Assembly: GCF_018143015.1 (NCBI RefSeq)
Contig: NC_054758.1
Location: 13,682,001-13,746,000 of the forward strand
Length of the DNA stretch: 64,000 nt
Direction of reading: 5' to 3'
Origin: Lytechinus variegatus
Lineage: Eukaryota; Echinodermata; Echinoidea; Temnopleuroida; Toxopneustidae
The translations under genes and the position numbers were made by a program. Below the pieces are notes generated by a model. That model saw only the letters and a program-made list of their open reading frames with translations, searched no databases and was not told the DNA's origin. Positions within the stretch are counted from its first letter, which is position 1. Each line of letters opens with the position of its first letter. Positions 1 to 9,849 of the stretch are shown here, one piece after another.

Positions 1-118
1 TTTTGGTTAAAATTTTTATTAATTAATTTCGGAGTTTTGTCATTATCTTCAATTTTATTACCAATATTATTATACATTATATCATATCATTACATATTTT
101 CAGTATGATAAAATTATT

Positions 119-146
119 GAAGTAGTTGTGGTATATAGTAGTAGTA

Positions 147-180
<34 letters not shown>

Positions 181-308
181 TGTAGTAGTAGTAGTAGTAG
201 TAGTAGTATAGTAATAGTAGTAGTAATAGTAGTAGTAGTAGTAGTAGTATAGTAGTAGTAGTAGTAGTGTTAGTATAGTAGTAGTAGTAGTTGTTGTTGT
301 TGTAGAAG
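119..308. repeat. (TAG)n microsatellite in phnX intron
   Basis: About 190 bases of TAG/TAGT repeats with a TTG-rich end. It lies in the intron upstream of the first visible phnX exon. The apparent poly-Thr and poly-Tyr reading frames on the minus strand come only from this repeat. Confidence 0.95.
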
Positions 309-447
309 TAGTATAGCCTATACAGTTGTCATCATCCTCATCATCATATTCATCGATCGTCATCAATTATCATTTATTTATATTTCGACAGGCCCTTACC
401 ATGCTTACGATTGAGACAAAAACAAATCTCCTTATTTTTCACAATAG

Positions 448-3400
448 GTTCACATATCCCGCATGGTTCAAATGGATCGCATCGCTGCTACTTGGAAGGC
501 GAAGAAAGGGGAAGCCCCTAATGAGGATGATGTTGAAAGAATGTATCGAAACTTTCTACCTGAACAGATCAAAGCTTTGGAATCACACGCCAATATGATA
601 ACAGGTTTTCTTCATTTATTTCCATCAGACGAAAATAATGTTCAGTAACGAGATCGATTAGAAGATAACTGGAGGAGGTATCGGTATCTTTAACGTTCAG
701 TCCTCTTTCGCTCTTTTTCTGCTTTATTGCCGTTTGGCCCCGTTTCGTTTAAAATCAATAAAATGCCATAAGGTAGGCCTAATATTGTCCCAAAAGCAAC
801 TGATTCATAACGAGTTGTTACTCTACTCCAAGGAAACTAGATTGCAAGGATCTGAGTCGAGGCCGGTATAAAAGGCCGACCGAGCCTTTGGGTCGCTGGA
901 GAATGCCTTTTCGGCTTAATTCTCCTATAGACTTTGAACTCACGACTCGGGCCAATTAACGCCAAGGCCGGCAAAGTGTGACCTCGAGGCCGGTCGGCCA
1001 CGACTACATCCCTGCTATATTGATTGTATATCGTTTCCTTCCTTCCACCTATAACTCGAAGGCATCCCAGACACCATCCGTCAACTCCGGGAGGATTACG
1101 GGATCCGGATCGGGACATCGACAGGCTTTACCAGCGAGATCATGGAGCACCTCACCCCGAGGGCCGCCCAGCTGGGATTCGATCCCGAGTTCGTTGCCAC
1201 GTCCGACTTGGTCAAGGAAGCAAGGCCAACTCCCAGCCTCATCTTTCTGAACATGATCAATTTAAATGTGCATCCGGTACAAGCTGTGGTGAAGGTGAGA
1301 AGGCCATTTTCTAAAGGTCACTTTTGCAAAGGCAATTTTGTTTTTCATCATCCAACTATTTTTTTCTTCTATTTTTATTTAATTTGATATTTTAAGCATC
1401 TTTTCTCATCCATTCTGCTCATTCGATATTATGACTATGTTTAAATTGCTAATATTCTCAAAACATTTTGCTTGCAATGACGATCCGTCTTCCGCAATTG
1501 AATTTTCTGTTCGACTATGTATATTTCTGAGTTAGCACATATGTTTAGAGCCTATTGTCAAATTGTCTTTGTTATAATATAGCATATTGTCATGCAAAAG
1601 AAAAATATCACTAAATCAAATGAAAGATACATGTCGTCATAACGAATAAAGTATCTTGCAATCAACTTTTCTAAATTCACACGTCAACATTACTTTCTAT
1701 CAAAAGTCGACTTTGTAAGATAATTCAACAATGTTGCCACGTAAAACTTTTTAGATGTCGACGGTAGGACAGCACGTCGCCTAGCTACAATTTGAGAGGC
1801 ACTTACGTATACGGACGCTTTCAACATGTTCAAGGACATAAAAAATATATCGTCAATGCATGTCCTTCATTACAATGAGCAACCAAGCAGACTTTGTCGA
1901 AAATTTGTCAAACAAAACAACAGTTTTATGGGCTCTGATGGACAAACGACCGTTGCAAGTTTTCGTCATCTTCGAAACTTATGAAGAAACCGTTTTCGAC
2001 AAGATCTCCTTGCTGTTCATTGTCATTTGACAGGGATTTTTAATACATTTACTGTGAGTCTGCCGTGCATCGTGGAAACGAAAACTCTCTATCTTAATAA
2101 GATGGTTCTTTAAAGCTAATAAGCCAGTTCGTAGTTCCTTTCTGCGCATTATCAAAAGATTCTACGCATGATCAGAAGAAGGTCATTTGTACTAAAGTGA
2201 CACGGCGTTTTAAAATCTAATGAAATAAGCACCAACTTTGATGTCTTGATTATTCATATATTCTTTTGAATTGTCGTTTTCATTTACATCCACAAAAAAC
2301 GACAATACTTCCACGAACGACTGGTATTTCACAGTTTGCAAAGTACATTGTGCAACATGCTAAGATATGCATTCAAAGAAGTTCTGCAACAAATGCCTTC
2401 ATTTAGTGTTCATTAATTTTGTGTGCTATTCTAGTCAGGGGCGGATCCAGCTTTCGCCAATAGGGGGGGGGGGGGCCGAAAAATATTTTGATCAACATTT
2501 TCTCGATTGGCCGCTACAATCTGGCCTTTTTTGTTGGTTTTTCAGGGGGTAGTCCTAACTACTGAAGTTTTAAGTATATGTTAGTTTTTACTGCTATAAA
2601 CAATATAAGGTATCTCATGTGGTCTTAATATATAATGCGAGCGCGAAGCGCGAGCTAAAAATCTTTGATATTTTATGTCCTTAGAACTGAAGAATCAGAG
2701 TAGTTTTTTATAATCATGAACAAAGATAAGTATCTAACTAAACAATGCGAGCGCGAAGCGCGAGCCGAAATTTTATCATATAGTAACATGAAAAGTGACT
2801 CAATTAGGACTGTTTTTAGTGATTAATGAAGGGGATACAAGTATTACCAATCAGTGCGAAGCGCGAGTTCAAAATTTCTGATATCCCGACCTCAAAAAAA
2901 TGAACAGTCTTAAGCCCGTTTTTATTTAAATAAACAAGCTGTGTGTCTCAAACAATTAAATGTGAGCGCGAAGCATGACCATAATTTTTTGATATACTGA
3001 CATGATAAAGGAGCATTTTGACAAATGTTTGTAAGAATTTCCAAAGAACATAGGTTTCTCACAAATCAAACAATGCGCGCGCGCAGCGCGAGCTAAACAT
3101 TTTGATAATCATAACACATTGCGTGAATCAAACAAAGTAATGAAAGCTTGATGTGCGAGCTAAAAATTTGTGTGCAAATTGATATCAGAACTGGATATAT
3201 TATATTGGTTATATATTAGTGTCATTTAACCCTCTTGAATGGGATTCATTACACAGGCAATGCGAGCGCGAAGCGCGAGCGAAAATTTTTTATATAAAGT
3301 CTATTTTCCAATTCTTCCCCTCACCTTTTTTTTTTTGTTTCCTATCGGGGTCGGGCCGGTCGTTACGAGCCTGTAAATTACACATCATGGGTAAAATACC

Positions 3401-3982
3401 TCTTTCTTACTTTTCTTTCTGTTTTTCGTAGTTTCTATCAAAGTAAAGAGTACACTTTTTTCTGCAGGTTGTCAAAAAATAGGGGGGGGCGGGGCCGGCT
3501 CGGCCCCCTCCTGGATCCGCGCCTGCTAGTCACCTGGTCTATTCAATTTCTTCATCCTGCTATGTAAGGCAAGCTTACGTAATATCTTGCTTTGAAATCT
3601 GCCTATCATAATGAAAGAAATGAAAGGTCATTTAACTGAAATTGTCCATGAAGTAATTACGAACTGGTCTATTCAGTATAGGGTCTACCACACGGAAAGT
3701 AAAGTCGTAACCCCCGTATCTTATACCCTTATTCTTACATAATTCAGGTTGACGACACAATTACTGGAATCACTGCGGGACTTGCCGCCGGTTGCTGGAC
3801 AGTCGGCGTAGCCAGAACTGTACGTTATATGACAAATCCACCTATTTTCATGATGATGGTTATTATGCTTATGATGATGATGATGCTGATGATGACGATG
3901 GTGATGGTGACGTGACTATGATGATGATCATGATCATGAGGACGATAATGACAAGACAATGATGATGATGATGACGATGACA

Positions 3983-4015
<33 letters not shown>

Positions 4016-5264
4016 AATGATGAAGCTGGTGATGATGATAACGATGATGATGATGAGACTACGATGATAACGACGATGATAATGATAATGATCTAATTGA
4101 TATTCAAAAACTTTAACCATCTAATTTTTGTTTCCATTTCAGCATTTGTTTTCAAAATGTTAATGATACATCTTTTTTGATTTGCTTTAATGAAGATTAT
4201 CCTCTTTTTGATGGGAATATATTTAAAGCAATATATAATACATTTAATTATGATATAATGTTGATGCTAATAATCGTGACCTTCATGATGAACATACCCC
4301 CCCCCAAAAAAAAAAGAGAGAGAGAGAGAGAGATAAACACGCGAACTCAAGTCTATCCACCATTTCCTTCCCCTAAATGTAGCTCTCCTGCGGCACCCCC
4401 CCCTTCTCTCTCCTCTCGCTTTATCTATCCACTTGCACCAAGGGCACCGAGGCTGGTTTGAGCTTAGTGGGGGGGTGCACATCCTGGGGAGATGGAACTA
4501 AAGTGATATGGGGAGGGAATGCACAACTTGCATAGGGTGGAAATGATTATTTTGGAAAATCAGCTGTTGAAAACAGAAGAAGGGGCGTAAATTTCGTTTT
4601 GTTTGCCAGTGTCGCCTCTGCCTCATGAGCGTGCATCGACAGTGTATCCTCATGGGAGGAAATCCCATGCAGGGGGGATGCGTCCCCGGCCCTACCCAAA
4701 ATAGCAGGGGGGCACAATATCACATGTCCCCCTTCTATTTTTGGTCTTTTGTGATGACGAGATGAGTTTTTGTTTGGGGGTGAGAACCTTTTGCTTGCTT
4801 GTCAAATTTTCCAGCCCATGTTCCCCCTATCTTTTGGGAGAGATTTCCTGCCTTGTGCACTCCCTTTAGTCTACGCCCTTGTGCACCCTTTCTCTCTCCC
4901 CCTGTCACCCCCCCCCCCCCCCCCCCCCCCCCCCCTCTCCTCTCTCTCGTTCGCACACAAAACCTCTGACAAACGCACACTCTACAAGCAAAAATGATTT
5001 TCACACCTGATTTAACATCATGATTAAAAAGGTTTATTCTTATATTATCAAAATCATTATCGGACCTCTTTTTAGGGCAACTACATGAGTGCTACCGAAG
5101 ATGAATTATCCAACATGGACAAAGGCATCCACGACGAAAGACTGAAGAAAGCTTACAAAATTCTCATCGACAGCGGAGCCCATTACGTCATCGATTCCGT
5201 CAATGACATCGTGCCGGTGATCAATGACATCAACCGGCGTTTGGCGCTAGGTGAAAAACCATGA
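448..5264 (+). CDS. phnX: Phosphonoacetaldehyde hydrolase (phosphonatase), last four exons
   Basis: Coding exons 448-604, 1062-1294, 3748-3819 and 5076-5264 join without frame loss into 216 residues and a TGA stop. Seen: the core reads HIxRM...DRIAATW, GIRIGTSTGFTSEIM, a conserved Arg in EARPTP, VVKVDDTITG, AGCWTVGVARTGNYM and SGAHYVIDSVNDI. These follow bacterial PhnX in order and spacing. Family knowledge: PhnX is a HAD-superfamily enzyme that splits phosphonoacetaldehyde into acetaldehyde and phosphate, using an Asp nucleophile and a Schiff-base Lys. Both residues would sit in exons left of the window; about 50-60 residues are missing. The Mg-binding Asp (second D of VDDT) and phosphate-site STG are present. 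The acidic residue four positions further on in Bacillus PhnX is Gly here. Splice sites are good (AAG|GTGAGA, TTTTTAG|GG). The first donor (ACAG|GTTTTC) is weak, but it alone keeps the frame. Confidence 0.93.
2120..3673. mobile_element. Foldback MITE, interrupted by a hAT-like insertion
   Basis: The ends read AGCCAGTTCGTAGTTCCTT and, at the right, the inverse of AGACCAGTTCGTAATTACTT, so the element has terminal inverted repeats. It lies in phnX intron 2. A second, uninterrupted copy is at 25141-25592. Comparison shows that 2436-3525 is a later insertion. Confidence 0.85.
2436..3525. mobile_element. Non-autonomous hAT-like element with GCGAAGCGCGAGC repeats
   Basis: The ends are CAGGGGCGGATCCAG and the inverse of CAGGCGCGGATCCAG. 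The flanks repeat CTAGT (or CTAGTCA if CA is counted as flank). The target before insertion is seen intact at 25441-25460. Inside are about seven diverged units of roughly 110 bp, each beginning with a form of TGCGAGCGCGAAGCGCGAGC followed by A/T-rich DNA (near 2637, 2745, 2852, 2961, 3072 and 3258). No transposase is visible. The TIR type suggests hAT, although the duplication is shorter than the usual 8 bp. Confidence 0.75.
3850..4093. repeat. (GAT)n microsatellite in phnX intron 3
   Basis: Imperfect GAT/GAC trinucleotide repeat of about 240 bases. It gives spurious poly-Asp and poly-Ile frames on both strands. Confidence 0.95.
4908..4935. repeat. Run of 28 C inside a pyrimidine-rich tract
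   Basis: An uninterrupted cytosine run within a C/T-rich stretch (about 4830-4960), 140 bases upstream of the last phnX exon. It could form i-motif or G-quadruplex structure. Runs of this length are also prone to assembly length error. Confidence 0.9.
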
Positions 5265-5362
5265 TTGAGTCGACGTCGGAATCGTAAATTTCATTGGCAT
5301 GCTGTCGATGCCCGCCTCTTTATCATTAAATATCGAGGTTGCTGACAAATACCCCCCCCCCC

Positions 5363-5469
5363 CGTGGCGGACCGTGACCCGGAGGAGACAAAGCATTGGG
5401 GGCACAGTATTGTTTACAGACAATGCAGTGCCCCCCATGTTTTGTCTCCGCCGGATCACGGTCCGCTAC
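5363..5469. repeat. Foldback hairpin in phnX 3'UTR region
   Basis: The left arm, starting GTGGCGGACCGTGACCCGG, pairs with the right arm, ending CCGGATCACGGTCCGCTAC. It continues through GGAGACAAAGCAT...GGGGGCAC against GTGCCCCCCATG...TTGTCTCC, with about 45-base arms and a short loop. It starts about 100 bases past the phnX stop and would form a strong hairpin in the transcript. It is probably a tiny foldback transposon remnant. Confidence 0.7.
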
Positions 5470-5837
5470 TGCCCCCTCCCCCATCCCGGCCATCCTCTTG
5501 AGTGCATTTTCACTGGCTTTTGAAGTGACGACAATTATTGATCACTCGATTTGGACTCAAACAAAATAATGTTTTACAATAATTTCATTCTAAAAAGGGA
5601 AAATTCACTCAACACCTGCATAAAAGTTACCCTATATCTAGTGAAATTTTTGTCACCATTGAATTTATATACGAGTGAATATTATTCATTCGACGTTTTT
5701 AGAGAGTAAGCAATGATGTGCGTTGCAGTTATTTGTTGCTAAATTGCTTTCCGTTGAACGTCGTGCAAATTATGTTACTCAGAATCGGTAAAACAGCTGT
5801 GATTAAAGATATACCATTATAACTTGCCATGAATTTT

Positions 5838-6301
5838 AGGTTACACTTCGTAATTCCAAAGGTTCGTAATTCCGAATCACGTAAATTGCCTATACCTCGA
5901 TGTTCGTTAATCCGAAAACGTAAAAGGGTTCGTTAATCCGAACATTGTGGCGTTATTCCGAAGATTCGTTATTCCGAAGGTCCGATAATCCGAAAACGAA
6001 ATCAGGTTCGATGTTCCGAAGGTTCGTTAGTCCGAAAACGAAATAAAGTTCGTTGTTCCGAAGGTTCGTTAATCCGGAAACGAAATAAGGTTCGTTGTTC
6101 CGAAGGTTCGTTAGTCCGAATACGAAATAAGATTTGTTAATCATTACGTTTTCGGACTAACGAACCTTCGGAATTACGAACCTCCTTTCGTTTTCGGACT
6201 TACGAACCTTCGGAATTACGAACCTTCGGAATAAGGAACCTTCGGAATATCCGAACCTTCGGAATAACGAAGCTTCGGAATTACGAATGTATGCGGAATT
6301 T
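5838..6301. repeat. Array of TTCGTTATTCCGAAGG palindromic units
   Basis: About two dozen short units of TTCGTTAGTCCGAA or CGGAATTACGAA type. The orientation of the units switches near 6140-6150, so the left and right halves are inverted and the whole can fold back. No coding content; the periodic NLRNNEPYFVFGLT-like minus-strand frame is repeat-derived. Confidence 0.85.
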
Positions 6302-6893
6302 TAAACCGTCCAATAGGGTATAAACATCCAGGGGATATTCCTTAGTAGTTTAAGGTCAAATATTTAAAAGTTGACTAATGAAAGCATAAAAATAGAGGAA
6401 CCTTGATGAACATGAGAGTTTGACAAAAATCTTCAAACAGCAACTATATCCTTTGAAAGAATAAACAGTTGTGTTTTTTCATATATTTTCGTCATAAAGC
6501 GAGCAAATTCTCCACAATAATTACATTGATGATTGCATAAAGGGACGACGACGACACTTTAGAGGTAGAGGCGATTTCCCCTATTTTTCTTTCAAGTAGT
6601 GAAAAAAATGGGAAAGAGTATGAAAGGGACAAACATTTAAGGATTTTTAAAAATCTAAAAAGAAGGGAATTGGTCGTATAAATCTTTTGGGAAATTGAAA
6701 TATTCCTTTTACTCAGGAAGTTTTACTCAATGTAAAAACATGACGTCACATTCAGGCACCATCCCTGATTTAATACAATCATGACGTTTTTATCGCCATT
6801 TTCTTTCACAAACTGGGTGAATCTTTATATATAAGCTGTTTAATATTTGTTTTGAAAATGATTGTTGACTATATTGAACTGTTTGCACTTTTG

Positions 6894-6899
6894 AATAAA
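6894..6899 (+). terminator. Candidate poly(A) signal for phnX
   Basis: An AATAAA is followed by a T/GT-rich stretch (TTTTTCATTTTGTGC), the usual layout of a cleavage site. It is the first well-formed signal downstream of the phnX stop and would give a 1.6 kb 3'UTR containing the hairpin and the TTCGGAATT array. A CRE-like TGACGTCA at about 6742 and a TATATATAAG at about 6826 lie just upstream, so an unrelated short transcript is an alternative. Confidence 0.35.
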
Positions 6900-7311
6900 G
6901 TTTTTCATTTTGTGCACATGTAATTTCCAGTCATTATTTATTGTTATAATGCCACGATAGTCTTACCCCCCCCCCTCCCTGACTCCCTATCCCCAGCCCA
7001 CTCTCTCTCTCTTAAAATATTTTTTTCTGTTCTGATTTCTCGATTTTCTTTGACAATACCCGGGTTTTCACAATCGCAACGGGGACTGAATCTACAACAA
7101 ATATAGAAAACTCTGTTTAAAATGCCAGTCAATGAACAGCTGAGAGATCTTTGTCGAAAACTGGTGAATCAGGTCAAGCTGACAGTTTGTAAAGTTCTGA
7201 GTTTACGAAAAATTGCCAATAATTATATCGCTTGTCCAGAGTCCAGGACGAAACTGATGCTTTGATTCACCAATTTTCAACAAACACTGCTTTGTTGTTA
7301 AGACAAAAGAA

Positions 7312-7396
7312 AATATATACAACTTATCTTCATTCTGTATGCACATATAGGAGGATATTGCATTTCAAAATGAATTTTCCAAAAGAATGGAATATA
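7312..7396 (+). pseudogene. Decayed relative of the cystine-knot-like exon at 13009
   Basis: About 75 bases match 13016-13095: TACAACTTATCTTCATTC, then a diverged middle, then CAAAATGAATTT. In the homologous frame the first part reads YNLSSF and the later part QNEFSKR. An in-frame TAG lies between them, and the cysteines of the other copy are not kept. No splice sites are convincing, so this looks like a dead duplicate exon. The similarity is short and chance cannot be fully excluded. Confidence 0.35.
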
Positions 7397-8051
7397 GCAA
7401 TCCATAAACATATAAACATGATTTTCTTTCGTATTAGTCAGTTAACTATTTTGGTCCAATCAAGTACATAATTTGTAAGAAAACCCGGGTAGTTTGGGTT
7501 AGTATATACATAATTAGAGAAAACAATTCTATTTAATATTTAAACGAGGGCAAGAATAATTTTATTCTTATCGTTGTTTTCTATTAAAACCAAATAAACT
7601 GACTATTCTAGATTTCGATTTTCCGCTGTCTATTGAAGATCATTGTAAAGCATAATCCCTCTCTAGCATGTTATTATTGTTTTACCATTCTTTTTTCTTC
7701 TCTTTCTTTCACTTTTATTGCTGGTCATTTTATCTTCTTGGTCGCTTGACATATATTAGAGATTTGCATCGGCAGAAAGGCATTTTGGTTCATGAAATAC
7801 CAAAAAAAATATTAGATGCAGGTTACCATATGGTGTTCCGACAACGATAATGTCGAAAATAAAGTGGCATACCTTTTTTATCTTATGAGTTCATAAGTAA
7901 GAATAAAATCTTTGCACTTTGATGTAAACTGTTTTTGCTCTAAGCTAATCAATGTAAGTTATCTGTAGGCACTAGTACTAATTGACAAATGTAATCAATG
8001 TATCTTGGTTTCCTTTGTTTCGTTTTGTTCTTCAGTCATCTTGGGTTAAGT

Positions 8052-8651
8052 TTAAAGGGGAATCCAACCCAAATAAAAACTTGTTTTTATAAGGAAAAGA
8101 AAAATCAGACAAGTTGATAGGTGAAAGTTTGAACAATATTGGACAAACAACAAGAAAGTTATGAATTTTTTTAATTTGTAAATATTGGTAATCACTATAC
8201 CCATGGAGACTTCAATTGGCCGCAGATGGGATGTCATAGTGATGTAAGGCAAGGACTACTCTTCCATGTACTCTAATACATATTATGGCTAAAATGTCAT
8301 TTTTCCCAAAAGTTTTATTTCAAATTATATTTTTCTTTCAGAAGGACATACTACAATATACTACCTGGGTTATATTTAGATTACTGCCCCAGGGGAATGG
8401 GTACTTAGGACAAAACCACAAATCCCTGATAACAAAGTACATGGCCTATGGAAAGTTGTCCTTGCCCCTTGTCATAATTTACTTATACAGTTGCCAATTT
8501 GAAATCTACATAGTATTAGTGATCTCAATATTAAAGCAGCTATAACTTTCTCATTGCTTGTCCGATTTCTTTCAAACTTTCACCATTCTGTTTAATTTAT
8601 TTTTCTCCTTCCCAACATAATATTTATGGCCAAGGCTGGATTCCCCTTTAA
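8052..8651. mobile_element. TTAA-bounded foldback MITE, family A
   Basis: The left end TTAAAGGGGAATCCAACCC matches the inverse of the right end GGCTGGATTCCCCTTTAA. The arms continue inward (AGAAAAATCAGACAAG against CTTGTCCGATTTCTTT; GTGAAAGTTTGAAC against CTTTCAAACTTTCACC). There is no coding capacity. The TTAA at each end suggests piggyBac-type target use. Confidence 0.8.
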
Positions 8652-9022
8652 TTATCGACGTTATTGCAGACTTATGAGAGTACATGTACGTGGAAATTAC
8701 ATACAATAAAATCAGAAAGCATTCATCATCCACTAAAAAGATTAACACAAATGACTTATTAAGAAAAGGTAAAATGAGATTCATTTTCACCCTTGGGAAA
8801 AGTGTTAATGATCGAGACGTTAAGATTAATGAATGAATGGACAATAGCATGGTCTTAATTACGTTGTTATATGGTGTTTATTCTTTATTCTTCCTCTCCG
8901 GAGGGAATAAGACCAATTCATGATTTTAATGACGGGCGTACACAGATATTAGTTAATTAAAGATTCTGATTTGAGCGGGGTTGTTGGGACGTATCGGTAA
9001 AGATTATATTAATGCAGAAAAG

Positions 9023-9105
9023 TATATAAAGGATGGAAAGTATCATCATCGGTATATTATCTCAGATTGTTCAAGAGAGATTGCATCTATTCTACTCTAT
9101 CAGTG
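9023..9105 (+). promoter_or_regulatory. TATA promoter and 5'UTR exon of the peptide gene
   Basis: TATATAAA at 9023-9030 is followed about 35 bases later by an initiator-like TCAGATT (near 9064). A short leader follows, ending in CAGTG|GTGAGTA, a consensus donor (intron from 9106). The matching acceptor is TTCATTTTCAG at 9801-9811, 38 bases upstream of the peptide ATG. Inference: transcription starts near 9055-9064 and exon 1 is non-coding. A TATA box suits an inducible or tissue-restricted effector gene. Confidence 0.6.
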
Positions 9106-9849
9106 GTGAGTATATACTAGAGGTATATCTTAGTGTTGTAATGAGTTGCACAGGCCTAGTAGCAATACCAGCGGCTTGTGTCATTGGTTGACATATTTGA
9201 GAGATTTTATGATTCATGTATATGATTCATGTACAGCATGAATTCGTTTTCTTTGGGAAATATTATTCTGTGTGAGCGAATGAATCGAATAAAAAATGTA
9301 AGTTCTTGTTAGAATCGTGTCATTTTATTTTCAAGATAGCATAGAGATATTTTGACAGACCCGAATATCAATAGGCTTTGCGTCTACTAGAAACAACATT
9401 TTACATTAACTTGACCTCGAGCTTTCGATATTCTTTTGTTCAAATAGAGGTATGATTTTTGTTTGTGTTTAAAACACAATATGCGTTGATTACAAGGAAA
9501 TTCCCATGTATATGTGTATACTATTTCTCTTATTATAATGCATATCTTATCACATTGTTATATTTTCATGTATTTTATATAATTTGCAAAGTTTCAACAA
9601 TTAATGTTTGTTATACTGATTCGGGATATGCCTAGTATAGTTTACACTCTGCGAAAACTGGATCGTGAAGAAAAGTGTAGGCATCGGCCTCCAGCGAGAA
9701 AATAGAGCGCTTAACCGTATTCCGCGCTATGTTCACATTTTTATTTCGCTAAACAAAATGTTTATTTACCCATTGTGCAACACTTAACATAAAAATATCA
9801 TTCATTTTCAGATTTCATCCCATCATCATTTTGACCCTTACAACTAAAC

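Larger units (their letters stand above)
5265..9022. other. phnX 3'UTR and intergenic region
   Basis: Apart from the hairpin, the array, the candidate poly(A) signal, the decayed exon copy near 7310-7400 and the MITE at 8052-8651, no gene is visible. The short frames at 7232-7471 and 7668-7850 have no recognisable domain. Confidence 0.6.

Noticed and set aside
5953-6144. Periodic minus-strand frame with repeated NNEPYFVFGLTNLR
   Set aside because: A translation of the TTCGTTATTCCGAAGG array.
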